Source: Paraburkholderia phenazinium
GTDB taxonomy: Bacteria > Pseudomonadota > Gammaproteobacteria > Burkholderiales > Burkholderiaceae
Length of the DNA: 64,000 nt
NCBI RefSeq assembly: GCF_900142845.1
Contig: NZ_FSRU01000001.1
Location: forward strand, 1,488,001-1,552,000
Direction: 5' to 3'
Part shown: piece by piece, positions 8,106 through 16,875 of the stretch
Numbering within the stretch: the stretch's first letter is position 1
Layout of the letters: each line of letters begins with the position of its first letter
Notes under the pieces: model-generated
Databases searched by the model: none
What the model was told of the DNA's origin: nothing
The model's input: the letters and a program-made list of their open reading frames with translations, nothing else
Made by a program: the position numbers and the translations under genes

Positions 8106-10001
8106 TTAGTTGAAGTCGTGCTTGCGATGCTGCGCCTGCGCGGCGAGGCGCACCGCGGCGTTCCCAGCGCCGTAGCCGTCATAGCCGCCGCGCCGTTCCA
8201 CGATTTCGAGGAAAAAGCGCTGGTCGAGTTGCTCGGTGTAGGCGTGGAAAAACTCACCGCCTTTTTCGTCGCGGTCGTACAGGATGTTGCCGGCGCACAG
8301 CGCTTCGATCGTTTCGTCGGGCAGCGCATAGCGGGCCGCGAGATCGTCGTAGTAGTTGCGCGGAATGCGCAGGATCGGCAGGCCGGCGGCGACGAATTGC
8401 GGAATCGCTGCGAAGATGTCGCCGGTGCGGAACGCCACGTGGTTCAGTCCCGAGCCGCGATAGGCATGCAGCGCCTCCGCCACGGCCGTGTGCCGGTCCA
8501 CCGAGGCGTTCAGCGCGATGCGCACCGAGCCGTCGCGGCTGCGCAGCGCGCGGCTGCGCACCAGCCCGTACGGGTCCGGCACCAGCCAGCTCGGCTCCGC
8601 GTCGAAGCCGAAGGCCGTGCGGAAGAACAGCACCCACGTGTCGAGCGAATCCGCGGGCAAGGACAGAACCACGTGATCGATGTTCGTCAGCAGCGCGGGT
8701 TCAGTGGGGGCGTTGCTGTTGTCGAGGAGGAAATCGGCTTCGAACAGCGTCGGTTCGTCGGGGGTCTCGTCGACGAAATAGTTGAGGCTGCCGTCCGGTG
8801 CGCGCACGGCCGGCAACACGCGTTCGTTGGGTCCGACCTGGCCTGAGAACGGCGTATAGCCGAAGCCCGCCGCGCGCTCGAAGGCCAGCCTGGCGTCGTC
8901 GACGCGCAGCGCCGACGCGCACAACGACAGCCCGTGTTGCTGGAAGAACGCACTGGCGAACGAATCCGCTTCGGCGTTCAGTACGAGCGAGGCGGCGCCG
9001 TGCTGATAGAGCGTGACGTCTTTCGAACGATGCCGCCCGGCGCGCCGGAATCCCAGCTTGCCGAGCCAGTCGGCGAGTTGCCTGCGCGCCGCGTCGTCGA
9101 CGGCGAATTCGAGGAACTGAAAACCGATGTGCGCCGGAGCGGGCGACGGCTGATAAAGCTCGCGGGCCGGCCGGCCTTGCTGGATCAGTTTGCTACGCGT
9201 CTGCTCTTCGAGAAACAGCAAGGAGCGATGGCCGTCCGCCGCCGTCGCGGCGGTGGGCGCAGCGCGAAAGCCGTCGTTGAAAATCTCGAGCGAGAGCGGA
9301 CCCTGGTAGCCGCTTTCCACCACACGGGCGGTGAAGCCGGCGACGTCGAAATCGCCCTGGCCCGGAAAGCAGCGGTAATGGCGGCTCCATTCGAGCACGT
9401 CCATGGCCAGCTTCGGCGCATCGGCGATCTGCACGAAGGTAATCCGCTCGCCGGGAATCGCCGCGATTTCATCTACCGGATCGCCGATCGACAGCGTATG
9501 GAAGCTATCGAGCACGATGCCGAGGTTCGGATGATTGACCGCATTCACCAGCCGCCATGCGTGCCGGTACGAATTCACATGGCGTCCCCATGCAAGCGCC
9601 TCGTAACCGGCGATCACACCCGCTTGCTCCGCAGCCCTGGCCAGTGCGCCCAACTGATCGACGATCAGCGCGTCGTCGCGCAGCGTATCCGGCGACACGT
9701 TGCTGCACACGAGGATGCGGTCGGTGCCCAGTTCATGCATCAGATCGAACTTGCGCTTCACGCGGTCGAGATTGCGCGCGAGCCGCTCGGCGCTGACGCC
9801 CTCGAAGTCGCGAAACGGCTGGAACAGCATGATCTTCAGGCCGAGATCGGCCGCGATGCGGCGCACGTCGGCCGGCGAGCCGTCGAAATACAGCAGATCG
9901 TTCTCGAAGATCTCGACGCCGTCGAAGCCTGCCGCCTGAATCGCGGTCAGCTTTTCTACCAGTGTTCCACTAATCGAAACGGTGGCAATCGATCGTTGCA
10001 T
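8106..10001 (-). CDS. quiC: 3-dehydroshikimate dehydratase fused to HPPD-like domain (QuiC type)
   Basis: This 631-residue protein joins two domains. Residues 1-280 form a sugar-phosphate-isomerase-like TIM barrel (start IATVSISGTL, FDGVEIFEND, LDSFHTL) that dehydrates 3-dehydroshikimate to protocatechuate. Residues from about 300 form a vicinal-oxygen-chelate unit resembling 4-hydroxyphenylpyruvate dioxygenase. The presumed metal ligands of that unit are visible in NIDHVV, LNHVAF and FLEIVER, so the site looks intact. The start is ATG 10001 after AGGAG. It is divergent from aroQ/aroE, which produce its substrate from quinate or shikimate. The C-terminal domain's reaction is not established from sequence. 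Confidence 0.9.
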   Translation of the reverse strand: MQRSIATVSISGTLVEKLTAIQAAGFDGVEIFENDLLYFDGSPADVRRIAADLGLKIMLFQPFRDFEGVSAERLARNLDRVKRKFDLMHELGTDRILVCSNVSPDTLRDDALIVDQLGALARAAEQAGVIAGYEALAWGRHVNSYRHAWRLVNAVNHPNLGIVLDSFHTLSIGDPVDEIAAIPGERITFVQIADAPKLAMDVLEWSRHYRCFPGQGDFDVAGFTARVVESGYQGPLSLEIFNDGFRAAPTAATAADGHRSLLFLEEQTRSKLIQQGRPARELYQPSPAPAHIGFQFLEFAVDDAARRQLADWLGKLGFRRAGRHRSKDVTLYQHGAASLVLNAEADSFASAFFQQHGLSLCASALRVDDARLAFERAAGFGYTPFSGQVGPNERVLPAVRAPDGSLNYFVDETPDEPTLFEADFLLDNSNAPTEPALLTNIDHVVLSLPADSLDTWVLFFRTAFGFDAEPSWLVPDPYGLVRSRALRSRDGSVRIALNASVDRHTAVAEALHAYRGSGLNHVAFRTGDIFAAIPQFVAAGLPILRIPRNYYDDLAARYALPDETIEALCAGNILYDRDEKGGEFFHAYTEQLDQRFFLEIVERRGGYDGYGAGNAAVRLAAQAQHRKHDFN

Positions 10002-10074
10002 GAACGGCTCCTGCGGCAAGAAATGGACCAATCTGTTACTTCTCGGCTCCGAACCAAGGGCCAATATCTGCCAG

Positions 10075-10127
10075 ATTAGTTCGATTTTTCGACAGTCTAT
10101 ACAAACTAACTAGATCGTACAAATTAG
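10075..10127. promoter_or_regulatory. Candidate operator repeats between quiC and aroQ
   Basis: TACAAACTAA (10100-10109) and TACAAATTAG (10118-10127) are near-identical direct repeats 18 bp apart. TTAGTT at 10076-10081 faces AACTAA at 10104-10109 as an inverted pair. The stretch is AT-rich against its surroundings and lies between the two divergent quinate operons. A TetR-type or other local regulator is the likely ligand, by inference. Confidence 0.4.
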
Positions 10128-10238
10128 CACAAACCCCAAAAGACCGGACCGCGGATCTGGCGCACACTAGTGCCACAGTGGGGAAGAACAGCCGTGCCGG
10201 CTGCGCGCCCCGCGCCTGAATCTTATGGAGTGGCTGCA

Positions 10239-10694
10239 ATGAGTTTCGCCTCGGTGCTGGTCCTGAACGGACCCAATCTCAACCTGCTCGGCACGCGCGA
10301 GCCGGCCATTTACGGCTCGGAAACGCTCGACGACGTCGCGCGCCTGTGCCGCGATGCAGCAGAACGGCTCGATCTCGCGGTCGATTTCTGTCAGTCGAAC
10401 GCCGAGCATCAGTTGATCGACTGGCTGCACGCGGCCCGTACCAAGGTGGACGGTGTGGTCATCAATCCCGCTGCCTACACGCACACGTCCGTGGCCATTG
10501 CGGATGCGTTGAGCGCGATCGACAAGCCGGTGATCGAAGTGCACATTTCGAACGTGCATCGCCGCGAAGCGTTCCGGCACCACTCGTATGTGTCGGCGAT
10601 TGCCGAAGCGGTGATCATCGGCTGCGGCACGCAGGGCTATGTACTGGCGTTGGAGCGCATGGCGACCCTGCTGAAATCGAGGGCCGCGAAATGA
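10239..10694 (+). CDS. aroQ: Type II 3-dehydroquinate dehydratase
   Basis: This 151-residue enzyme interconverts 3-dehydroquinate and 3-dehydroshikimate. Type II hallmarks are clear: [14 protein letters not shown] at the N-terminus, the catalytic tyrosine in PAIYG, the [10 protein letters not shown] loop, and the [17 protein letters not shown] motif with its catalytic histidine. ATG 10239 has GGAG upstream. Its stop overlaps the start of the next gene (ATGA). Its place beside quiC, a shikimate/quinate dehydrogenase and a transporter points to catabolism; the chromosomal aroQ for biosynthesis would be elsewhere. Confidence 0.95.
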   Translation: MSFASVLVLNGPNLNLLGTREPAIYGSETLDDVARLCRDAAERLDLAVDFCQSNAEHQLIDWLHAARTKVDGVVINPAAYTHTSVAIADALSAIDKPVIEVHISNVHRREAFRHHSYVSAIAEAVIIGCGTQGYVLALERMATLLKSRAAK

Positions 10695-11560
10695 GCCGGC
10701 CTGCTGATCGACAATCGTATCTGGTCGGGCTGATCGGCTCCGGCATCGGCGGCTCGCTTACGCCGGCCATGCACGAGCAGGAGGGCAGTCAACTCGGGCT
10801 CAATTACGTGTATCGCCGCATCGATCTGGAAGCGCTCAAGCTCGATGCCGCCGCGTTGCCGGACATCCTGGTCGCCGCCGAACGGATGGGCTACAACGGC
10901 CTGAACGTCACGTATCCGTGCAAGCAGCAGATCATTCCTTTGCTCGACGAACTGTCCGACGACGCGCGCGCCCTGGGCGCCGTCAACACGGTGCTGCTGA
11001 AAGACGGCAAGCGCATTGGCCACAACACCGACTGGTCGGGTTTCGCGCGAGCCTTCCAGCGCGGCTTGCCGGACGTGGCGCTCGAACGCGTGGTGCAGTT
11101 GGGTGCCGGCGGCGCGGGCGCGGCGGTGGCTCACGCGGCGCTGATGATGGGCGCGCAGACGCTGACGCTGTTCGATGTCGACGCGTCCCGCGCGCGCCTT
11201 CTTGCCGACGAACTGCAGCAGCGTTTTCCCGCTTCCACGGTGAGGGCAGGCGAGTCGCTCGCCGACGCACTCGCAGAGGCTAACGGCCTGATTCACGCGA
11301 CTCCCACCGGCATGGCCAAGCTGCCTGGTATGCCGTTGCCCGCGGCGTTGTTGCACAGCGGCCTGTGGGTGGCCGACATCGTCTACTTCCCGATCCGCAC
11401 GGCCTTGCTGCAAGCCGCCGAGGCGGCCGGTTGCCGCACGCTGAGCGGCGGCGGCATGGCGGTGTTCCAGGCGGTCGACGCCTTTCGTATTTTCACCGGA
11501 CTGGAGCCCGATGCGGAGCGGATGTCCGCGCACTTCCAGTCGCTGTTGCCGCGTGAGTAG
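10691..11560 (+). CDS. Shikimate/quinate 5-dehydrogenase, AroE family
   Basis: This 289-residue oxidoreductase has the AroE substrate motif GSLTPAMHE (residues 22-30), the catalytic lysine region NVTYPCKQQ, the NTDWSGF motif and an NAD(P) glycine-rich loop [14 protein letters not shown]. The [15 protein letters not shown] form is closer to catabolic shikimate/quinate dehydrogenases than to biosynthetic AroE. It would oxidise quinate and/or shikimate to the 3-dehydro acids, feeding AroQ and QuiC. It is translationally coupled to aroQ by an ATGA overlap. Confidence 0.88.
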   Translation: MSRPADRQSYLVGLIGSGIGGSLTPAMHEQEGSQLGLNYVYRRIDLEALKLDAAALPDILVAAERMGYNGLNVTYPCKQQIIPLLDELSDDARALGAVNTVLLKDGKRIGHNTDWSGFARAFQRGLPDVALERVVQLGAGGAGAAVAHAALMMGAQTLTLFDVDASRARLLADELQQRFPASTVRAGESLADALAEANGLIHATPTGMAKLPGMPLPAALLHSGLWVADIVYFPIRTALLQAAEAAGCRTLSGGGMAVFQAVDAFRIFTGLEPDAERMSAHFQSLLPRE

Positions 11561-11603
11561 ACCTGCTGTGCAGCACATCCAATAACAGATGGAGGAGACA
11601 GAC

Positions 11604-12974
11604 ATGCCGCATCCGATTCATCCCGCCCATTCCGACTTGCCGGACGAGAACGTGCTGCCCGCCGGCGCCGCCGCGACCGGCGTGCGCCGCTCGAAGGTGC
11701 GTTACCGCATCCTCGCGCTGCTCGCGGTCGGCACGATGATCAATTATCTCGACCGTACGGTGCTTGGCATCGCGGCGCCGCAGTTGACCAGGGAACTGGG
11801 CATCAATGCCGCGCTGATGGGGCTGATGTTCTCCGTGTTTTCCTGGAGCTACGTGGCCTCGCAGATTCCGGGCGGGTTGTTCCTCGACCGCTTCGGCAGC
11901 AAGCTCACCTATTTTCTGTCGATGACGTTCTGGTCGCTATGCACGCTCGCGCAAGGACTGGTGCACGGCATTGCGCCGCTGTTCGCGTTCCGGCTTGGGC
12001 TGGGTGTGGCGGAGTCGCCGTGCTTTCCGACCAATAGCCGCGTCGTGGCCACCTGGTTCCCGCAAAACGAGCGGGCCATGGCGACGGGCACGTACACGGT
12101 CGGCGAATACATCGGCCTCGCGTTCTTCAGCCCGTTTCTGTTTGCGCTGATGGGCGCTTTCGGCTGGCGCTCGCTGTTCTACGTCGTAGGTGGGGTGGGT
12201 CTGGTATTCGGTCTCGTCTGGTGGTTCAGCTACCGTGAGCCGCGCGATCATCCCGCCGCCAACGCCGCGGAACTCGACTACATCGAGGCCGGCGGTGGCC
12301 TGACGCATCGCAAGAAGACGCCCGGCGAAGCGAAGGCCCGGTCGAGCGGCTTCGAATGGCGCACCATCGGCCAGTTGCTCAAGCATCGCCAGCTCACCGG
12401 CATCTGTCTCGGCCAGTTCGCGGGTAACTCGACGCTGGTGTTTTTCCTCACATGGTTCCCCACCTATCTGGCCACCGAGCGTCACATGGCCTGGCTGAAG
12501 ATCGGCTTCTTCGCGATCATGCCGTTTATCGCGGCGTCGATCGGCGTGATGTTCGGCGGTACGTTTTCGGACTGGCTGCTGCGGCGCGGCGTCTCGCCGA
12601 ACGTAGCGCGCAAGCTGCCGATCATCGCCGGCCTGCTGCTTGCATCCACGATCATTCTCGCCAACTATGTCGAGAGCAATGTGATCGTGATCGTGATTCT
12701 GTCGGTGGCGTTTTTCGCGCAGGGGATGGCGGCGCTCGGCTGGACGCTCGTGTCGGATATCGCACCGGACGGCTTGCTCGGCGTGACGGGCGGCATCTTC
12801 AACTTCGCGGCGAATCTCGCCGGCATCATTACGCCGCTGGCAGTGGGACTGATCGTGGCGTGGACCGGCTCGTTCGTCGGCGCACTGGTGTTCATCGGCG
12901 TGATCGCGTTGATCGGCGCGCTGTCGTACATCTTTATCGTCGGCGATATCAAGCGGATCGTGCTGGCCGACTAA
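11604..12974 (+). CDS. MFS transporter, anion:cation symporter type (quinate/shikimate import)
   Basis: This is a 456-residue, roughly 12-helix major facilitator. Family landmarks include INYLDRTVLGIAAPQL at helix 1, GGLFLDRFGSK in the loop after helix 2, and LGLGVAESPCFPTNSRVVATWFP, characteristic of the ACS subgroup that carries organic anions such as glucarate, galactonate or phthalate. GGAGGAGA precedes ATG 11604. It ends the aroQ operon, followed by a strong terminator, so a quinate, shikimate or dehydroshikimate substrate is inferred from context. Confidence 0.82.
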   Translation: MPHPIHPAHSDLPDENVLPAGAAATGVRRSKVRYRILALLAVGTMINYLDRTVLGIAAPQLTRELGINAALMGLMFSVFSWSYVASQIPGGLFLDRFGSKLTYFLSMTFWSLCTLAQGLVHGIAPLFAFRLGLGVAESPCFPTNSRVVATWFPQNERAMATGTYTVGEYIGLAFFSPFLFALMGAFGWRSLFYVVGGVGLVFGLVWWFSYREPRDHPAANAAELDYIEAGGGLTHRKKTPGEAKARSSGFEWRTIGQLLKHRQLTGICLGQFAGNSTLVFFLTWFPTYLATERHMAWLKIGFFAIMPFIAASIGVMFGGTFSDWLLRRGVSPNVARKLPIIAGLLLASTIILANYVESNVIVIVILSVAFFAQGMAALGWTLVSDIAPDGLLGVTGGIFNFAANLAGIITPLAVGLIVAWTGSFVGALVFIGVIALIGALSYIFIVGDIKRIVLAD

Positions 12975-13032
12975 CGCTGCCGCCGCGCTGAGGCGGGGCT
13001 AAACGACAAACAAAGCGAAACAAAGCAAAGCA

Positions 13033-13070
13033 AAACGCCTGCGGTCCTTATGGGGCCGCAGGCGTTTCTT
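13033..13070. terminator. Rho-independent terminator, probably bidirectional
   Basis: A perfect 12-bp stem, AAACGCCTGCGG at 13033-13044 with its complement at 13056-13067, carries an 11-nt loop and is followed by TTTCTT on the plus strand. On the minus strand the stem leads into T-rich sequence formed by CAAAG repeats. It lies between the convergent MFS and TetR genes. Confidence 0.85.
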
Positions 13071-13086
13071 GTCAGCAGTCTATGTT

Positions 13087-13782
13087 TCAGGCTTCGTTGC
13101 GCAGGAAGCGCAGCACGGCATCGACGATCATCGCCCGGTGCCGCGTGCGCAGCCGCGGATGCGACGGGTCGCGGCCGAAGGCGGTGCCGAACGTATGGCG
13201 ATTGCCGATGCGGTGAAAGCACATGGAACTGATCAGCAGGTGCAGGTCGATCGCATCCACGTCGCTGCGGAACTGGCCGCTCGCAATGCCGCGCGCCAGC
13301 AGATCTTCGATGGTGTGAATCGCACTCGCGTTGCTGTTCTTGAACGTCTTCAACTGCTCGACGTACTTCGCGCCGTGAATGTTCTCGATGGTGATGAGAC
13401 GTACGAAGTCGCGATGCCGGTCGTGATAGTCGAAGGTGAATTCCACCAGCTTGCGCATGCCTTCGACCGGGTCCAGCTCGCTGACGTGCAGGTCCTGTTC
13501 GAGCGCGCGAATGTCGCCGTACACTTTCTCCAGCACCGCCTGGTACAACCCTTCCTTGCTTTCGAAGTAGTAGTACAGCATGCGCTTGGTGGTGTTCGTG
13601 CGCTCGGCGATGGCGTCCACGCGGGCGCCGGTCAGCCCCATGGCGGAGAACTCCTGGGTGGCGACTTCGAGGATATTGCGCTTCGTCTCTTCCGGGTCGT
13701 ACTTGCGACGGGCGTCGCCGCGTCGAGGTTCAGACGGGATGCCGCTGTGATCGGGCGCGGCGGCCTTGCTTCCCTTGTTCAT
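13087..13782 (-). CDS. TetR-family transcriptional regulator
   Basis: This 231-residue regulator has an N-terminal TetR DNA-binding domain at about residues 28-75 (KRNILEVATQEFSAMGLTGARVDAIAERTNTTKRMLYYYF pattern, read in two halves) and a C-terminal ligand/dimer domain of the TetR_C_33 type. It is convergent with the quinate transporter gene and shares its terminator. The position makes it a candidate repressor of the divergent quiC/aroQ promoters at 10 kb. Alternatively it controls the flavoprotein gene behind it. Confidence 0.85.
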   Translation of the reverse strand: MNKGSKAAAPDHSGIPSEPRRGDARRKYDPEETKRNILEVATQEFSAMGLTGARVDAIAERTNTTKRMLYYYFESKEGLYQAVLEKVYGDIRALEQDLHVSELDPVEGMRKLVEFTFDYHDRHRDFVRLITIENIHGAKYVEQLKTFKNSNASAIHTIEDLLARGIASGQFRSDVDAIDLHLLISSMCFHRIGNRHTFGTAFGRDPSHPRLRTRHRAMIVDAVLRFLRNEA

Positions 13783-13864
13783 TGTGTTTTTCAGCGGCGA
13801 TGACGGCGCATTCTAGCATGTCGAAATTCGCCGTTCCCGTTGCATGGGCAGCCTGTCCGGCGGC

Positions 13865-15154
13865 TTATCCGGCAGCGTCTCCGGACGCCCGCCGCCGCGC
13901 CGCCAGCGCGTCGCGCGCCTGCATCGCGGTGTAGGTCAACTGCGCGGCGGCCAGTCCGAGCGTGCCGAAGGTGTGCGTCAGGCCGAACGCGGCGAACGCC
14001 TCGGGAACCGGCCGCTCGCCGGCAATCGCCGCGGCCAGCAGTTCGCCGGAAACGGTGGTGGGGGCCATGCCGTGACCGCCGAAGCCGACGGCATACCAGA
14101 CACCGTCGGCGCTCTGGCCGATCTGCGGCATCTTGTGCCGGGCGTAGCTCATCAGGCCGCCCCACGCGTGCTCGATCCGCACGTCGTGAAGTTGCGGATA
14201 GACCTTCAGCAGATCGCGCCGCAGCAGCCGGGCAATGGCTTGCGGCTCGCGATTCAGGACGGAGATGCGGCCGCCCCACAGGATGCGCGTGTCGGGCAGC
14301 GGGCGGTAGTAGTCGAAGGCGAAGCGGGTATCGTAGATCGCTGCCGAGGTGTCGATCGCGTCTTTCAGGCGCGCGCCGAGCGGCTCAGTAGCCATGACGT
14401 AGGTGGCGATCGGCAGCACCGCGCGTTCGACGCGCGGATAGACGTTGCGCACGTAGCCGCCACCGGCCATGACGACCTGGCGCGCTTCGACGGCGCCCTC
14501 GGCCGTTTCGACCAGGAAGCCGCTGCCTTGCTGCTGCAGCCGCACCACCGGCGAATGCTCGTAGATCTGCGCCCCCGCGTCGGCGACGGCCGCGGCGACC
14601 CCGAGGACATACTTGAGCGGATGGAAGTGGAACGCGTTGTGCTCGAGCAGGCCGCCGTGATAGCGGTTCGATTTCAACTGCGTGGCGAGCGTGGCCGGAT
14701 CAACCGGTTCCCAGTCGACACCGAACGATTCCTTCATCAGACGGCGTTGCGCTTCGAGCCGCGCGGGTTCGTCGAACCAGTTGGCGAGGATCACGCCGGC
14801 GTGGGTCGCATCGCACTCGATGCCGTAGCGCGTGATGCGCCGCCGCATCAGATCGACCGCGTCGGTCGTGAGCGCGTAGAGCTCGCGGGCGCGCGCCGCG
14901 CCCAGAATCCTGAGCAGATCGGCGCAGTCGAGACTGTAGCCGCCGAACACAAAACCGCCGTTGCGCCCGGATGCGCCGAAGCCCACTTGCTGCGCTTCGA
15001 GAACGACCACATCGCGCACGCCGCGCTCGACGAGGCCAAGCGCCGTCGACAGGCCCGCGAGGCCGCCGCCGATAATGCACACGTCAGCGGCACGTTTGCC
15101 GGACAGGCGAGCCCGCTCGGGGCGAGTCACCGTTGCTTCGTAAAAGCTTTGCAT
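13865..15154 (-). CDS. FAD-dependent oxidoreductase, PuuB-like
   Basis: This 429-residue DAO-superfamily flavoprotein resembles gamma-glutamylputrescine oxidoreductases. It has the FAD motif VCIIGGGLAGLSTALGL at about residues 25-41, the GASGRNGGFVFGGYS segment where these enzymes anchor FAD, and the C-terminal VGFGGHGMAPTTVSGELLA. The predicted reaction is oxidative deamination of a polyamine or amino-acid derivative with oxygen. It lies 56 bp after the anti-sigma gene on the same strand, so co-transcription is possible. The substrate is unknown. Confidence 0.78.
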   Translation of the reverse strand: MQSFYEATVTRPERARLSGKRAADVCIIGGGLAGLSTALGLVERGVRDVVVLEAQQVGFGASGRNGGFVFGGYSLDCADLLRILGAARARELYALTTDAVDLMRRRITRYGIECDATHAGVILANWFDEPARLEAQRRLMKESFGVDWEPVDPATLATQLKSNRYHGGLLEHNAFHFHPLKYVLGVAAAVADAGAQIYEHSPVVRLQQQGSGFLVETAEGAVEARQVVMAGGGYVRNVYPRVERAVLPIATYVMATEPLGARLKDAIDTSAAIYDTRFAFDYYRPLPDTRILWGGRISVLNREPQAIARLLRRDLLKVYPQLHDVRIEHAWGGLMSYARHKMPQIGQSADGVWYAVGFGGHGMAPTTVSGELLAAAIAGERPVPEAFAAFGLTHTFGTLGLAAAQLTYTAMQARDALAARRRASGDAAG

Positions 15155-15210
15155 AAAAGGTGGCCGGTGCCTGCTGGTTCGTCAGCAGGCGCCGGCATGG
15201 CGCGTTGAGT

Positions 15211-16002
15211 TCAGGATACCGGCAACAGCTTGCCGCTGAATACCACCGGACCGCTCGGGCCGTTGGGATTCGGCGAGCCGCCCGGCGGTTCGATCGAGAT
15301 CGCCAGCGCCGCGTAGTTTTCCGGCTTTTGTTGCGCCGCGGGGACCTTGCCGTTGCCGCTGTTGGGCAGCACGCCAAGCGAGACCGGATGGCCGCTGGCG
15401 GGGATGCCCCACAACTGCATCGCCCGGTCGGGCGGGAGCTGGACGTCGCCGAGCCGGTGCAGCGTCATCGTGGAATGGGCTTCGTCCCACGCCACCAGCA
15501 TGATCGGCTGAGCGTTCTTGTCGTTGAGCACCGCAACGTGCGACACCTCGGCCTCGGGTTGCTGCGCGGCCGTCTGCGTCGATTCGGTCGTCGTGGCGCC
15601 GAACGGCAACAGCGAACGCACGGCAAACACCAGCGCAATCGCTGCGAGCGCGGTCACGCCGATGGCCCAGCCACGCCAGAACGCGAGGTTGTCGAACAGG
15701 CTGCGGGCCGGGCGAGCCGGGCGGTCCGGCTGGGCCGACGGCGGGACGGTTGTCCCGCTCCGGGCGGCGGCGATGCCCAGCCGCTGCTCGATGATCTCCC
15801 AGACCGCCGCCGAGGGCATGCGCGGCGGCACGAGTTCGGCCAGCGGCTCGAGCCGTTGTTGCCACTCTTCCAGCGAGCGGCGGATCACCACGTCGTGTTC
15901 CGCGTATGTTTGCAGCCGTCGCCGCGCGCCGCCGCGCAAGGTGCCGAGCGCATATTCGGCCGCCAGCAGGTCCACCAGTTGAGGATACCGATGCAGATTC
16001 AT
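15211..16002 (-). CDS. Anti-sigma factor, RskA/anti-sigma-K family
   Basis: This is a 263-residue membrane protein. The cytoplasmic N-terminal zinc-less anti-sigma domain (VDLLAAEYALGTL, with RRSLEEWQQRLEPLAEL) is followed by one membrane helix (GWAIGVTALAAIALVFAV) and a periplasmic RskA-type domain containing the DRAMQLWGIP and GKLLPVS segments. The start ATG shares one base with the stop of the sigma gene (TGATG), so the two are translationally coupled. It should hold the ECF sigma factor inactive until a periplasmic or redox signal arrives. Confidence 0.87.
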   Translation of the reverse strand: MNLHRYPQLVDLLAAEYALGTLRGGARRRLQTYAEHDVVIRRSLEEWQQRLEPLAELVPPRMPSAAVWEIIEQRLGIAAARSGTTVPPSAQPDRPARPARSLFDNLAFWRGWAIGVTALAAIALVFAVRSLLPFGATTTESTQTAAQQPEAEVSHVAVLNDKNAQPIMLVAWDEAHSTMTLHRLGDVQLPPDRAMQLWGIPASGHPVSLGVLPNSGNGKVPAAQQKPENYAALAISIEPPGGSPNPNGPSGPVVFSGKLLPVS

Positions 16003-16574
16003 CAGACACCCCCGCCCAGGCAGCTTTTCAATTTGCTGAGGCCGCGCCGGATCCACGACTTGACCGTGCCGAGCGGCACAGTCAGCGTTTCGGCAATCTC
16101 GCTATGGCTTTGGTCGCGCAGATACGCCAGCGCCACCGCTTGCCGCTGCGCCGGCTCGAGCTGCTGCATGCACCCGTCCAGCAGCCGCGCTTGCAGGCTG
16201 ACGCCTGAGAGCGTCTCCGGATCGGGGTCTCCCGAAGCGACAAGATCGTCCAACGCATCACTCCATTCTGTTTCCTGCGTGTTCACCCGCCGCAGGTGGT
16301 CGAGCGCACGATTGCGGACGATCGCCGACATCCACGTCATCGGGGCCGACAAACCGCGCCGGTAGTCGCCCGCGAAACGCCAGATATTGACGAAACTGTC
16401 CTGCAGGACCTCTTCGGCCCACTCGTGTCTGGTCAATATACGGAGCGCAAGGCCAAACAGTTTCGGGGCAGCCGCGTCATATAGCTCCCGCAGTGCGGCA
16501 GCGTCCTCTTTGGCAATGCGTTCGAGGAGCGCGGCGAGCGTTTCCGGCGTGAGTTCTCGAGTGTTTGCGGTCAT
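16002..16574 (-). CDS. ECF RNA polymerase sigma factor, SigK-like
   Basis: This is a 190-residue extracytoplasmic-function sigma factor. Region 2 spans about residues 30-95 (LFGLALRILTRHEWAEEVLQDSF, read in parts, and the FAGDYRRGLSAPMTWMSAIVRNRALD core). Region 4 spans 130-180, with LEPAQRQAVALAYL and the helix-turn-helix SHSEIAETLTVPLGTVKSWI. I prefer the ATG at 16574; a TTG at 16613 would add 13 residues. It is paired with the anti-sigma gene by overlap. The regulon probably includes its own operon and the downstream flavoprotein. Confidence 0.9.
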   Translation of the reverse strand: MTANTRELTPETLAALLERIAKEDAAALRELYDAAAPKLFGLALRILTRHEWAEEVLQDSFVNIWRFAGDYRRGLSAPMTWMSAIVRNRALDHLRRVNTQETEWSDALDDLVASGDPDPETLSGVSLQARLLDGCMQQLEPAQRQAVALAYLRDQSHSEIAETLTVPLGTVKSWIRRGLSKLKSCLGGGV

Positions 16575-16875
16575 GGACAAATGAGTGATGGCATGCGGGG
16601 CTATGTTACTCAATTTCCGGCTGCGGTTATATCCGCATTTTTTTTACGTCGATCTGCATCCTGTCGGGCGGCTGCTGCGTATAGGAGGGGGGGAGGCAGG
16701 TCTGCGTCAAGAGTCGGAGTCCGTTCCGACGGCTGGACGCAGGGTAGGGAGGACGGGGTAGTCGTAGGCGACCGGCGCCGTGGTGCGGCTCGAGCAGGTG
16801 CCGGGCACGGCTTCGCGCCAGGCGGGACAGCAAGCGCCCGGCGTAAAGCCGTCATGATGCATAGGGAGGCGGTGC
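16575..16875. other. Intergenic region upstream of the ECF sigma gene
   Basis: About 300 bp between the sigma start and the stop of the deoxy-acid dehydratase gene. It contains a purine-rich run (AGGAGGGGGGGAGG at 16682-16695) and an A/T patch at 16630-16645, but no convincing gene or RNA. The sigma promoter must lie here; I could not identify its -35/-10 with confidence. Confidence 0.5.

Noticed and set aside
13010..13035. CAAAG-type short repeats as a possible CRISPR or satellite
   Set aside because: Only a few 5-10 bp A-rich repetitions next to a terminator; they serve as its T-rich tail on the other strand.
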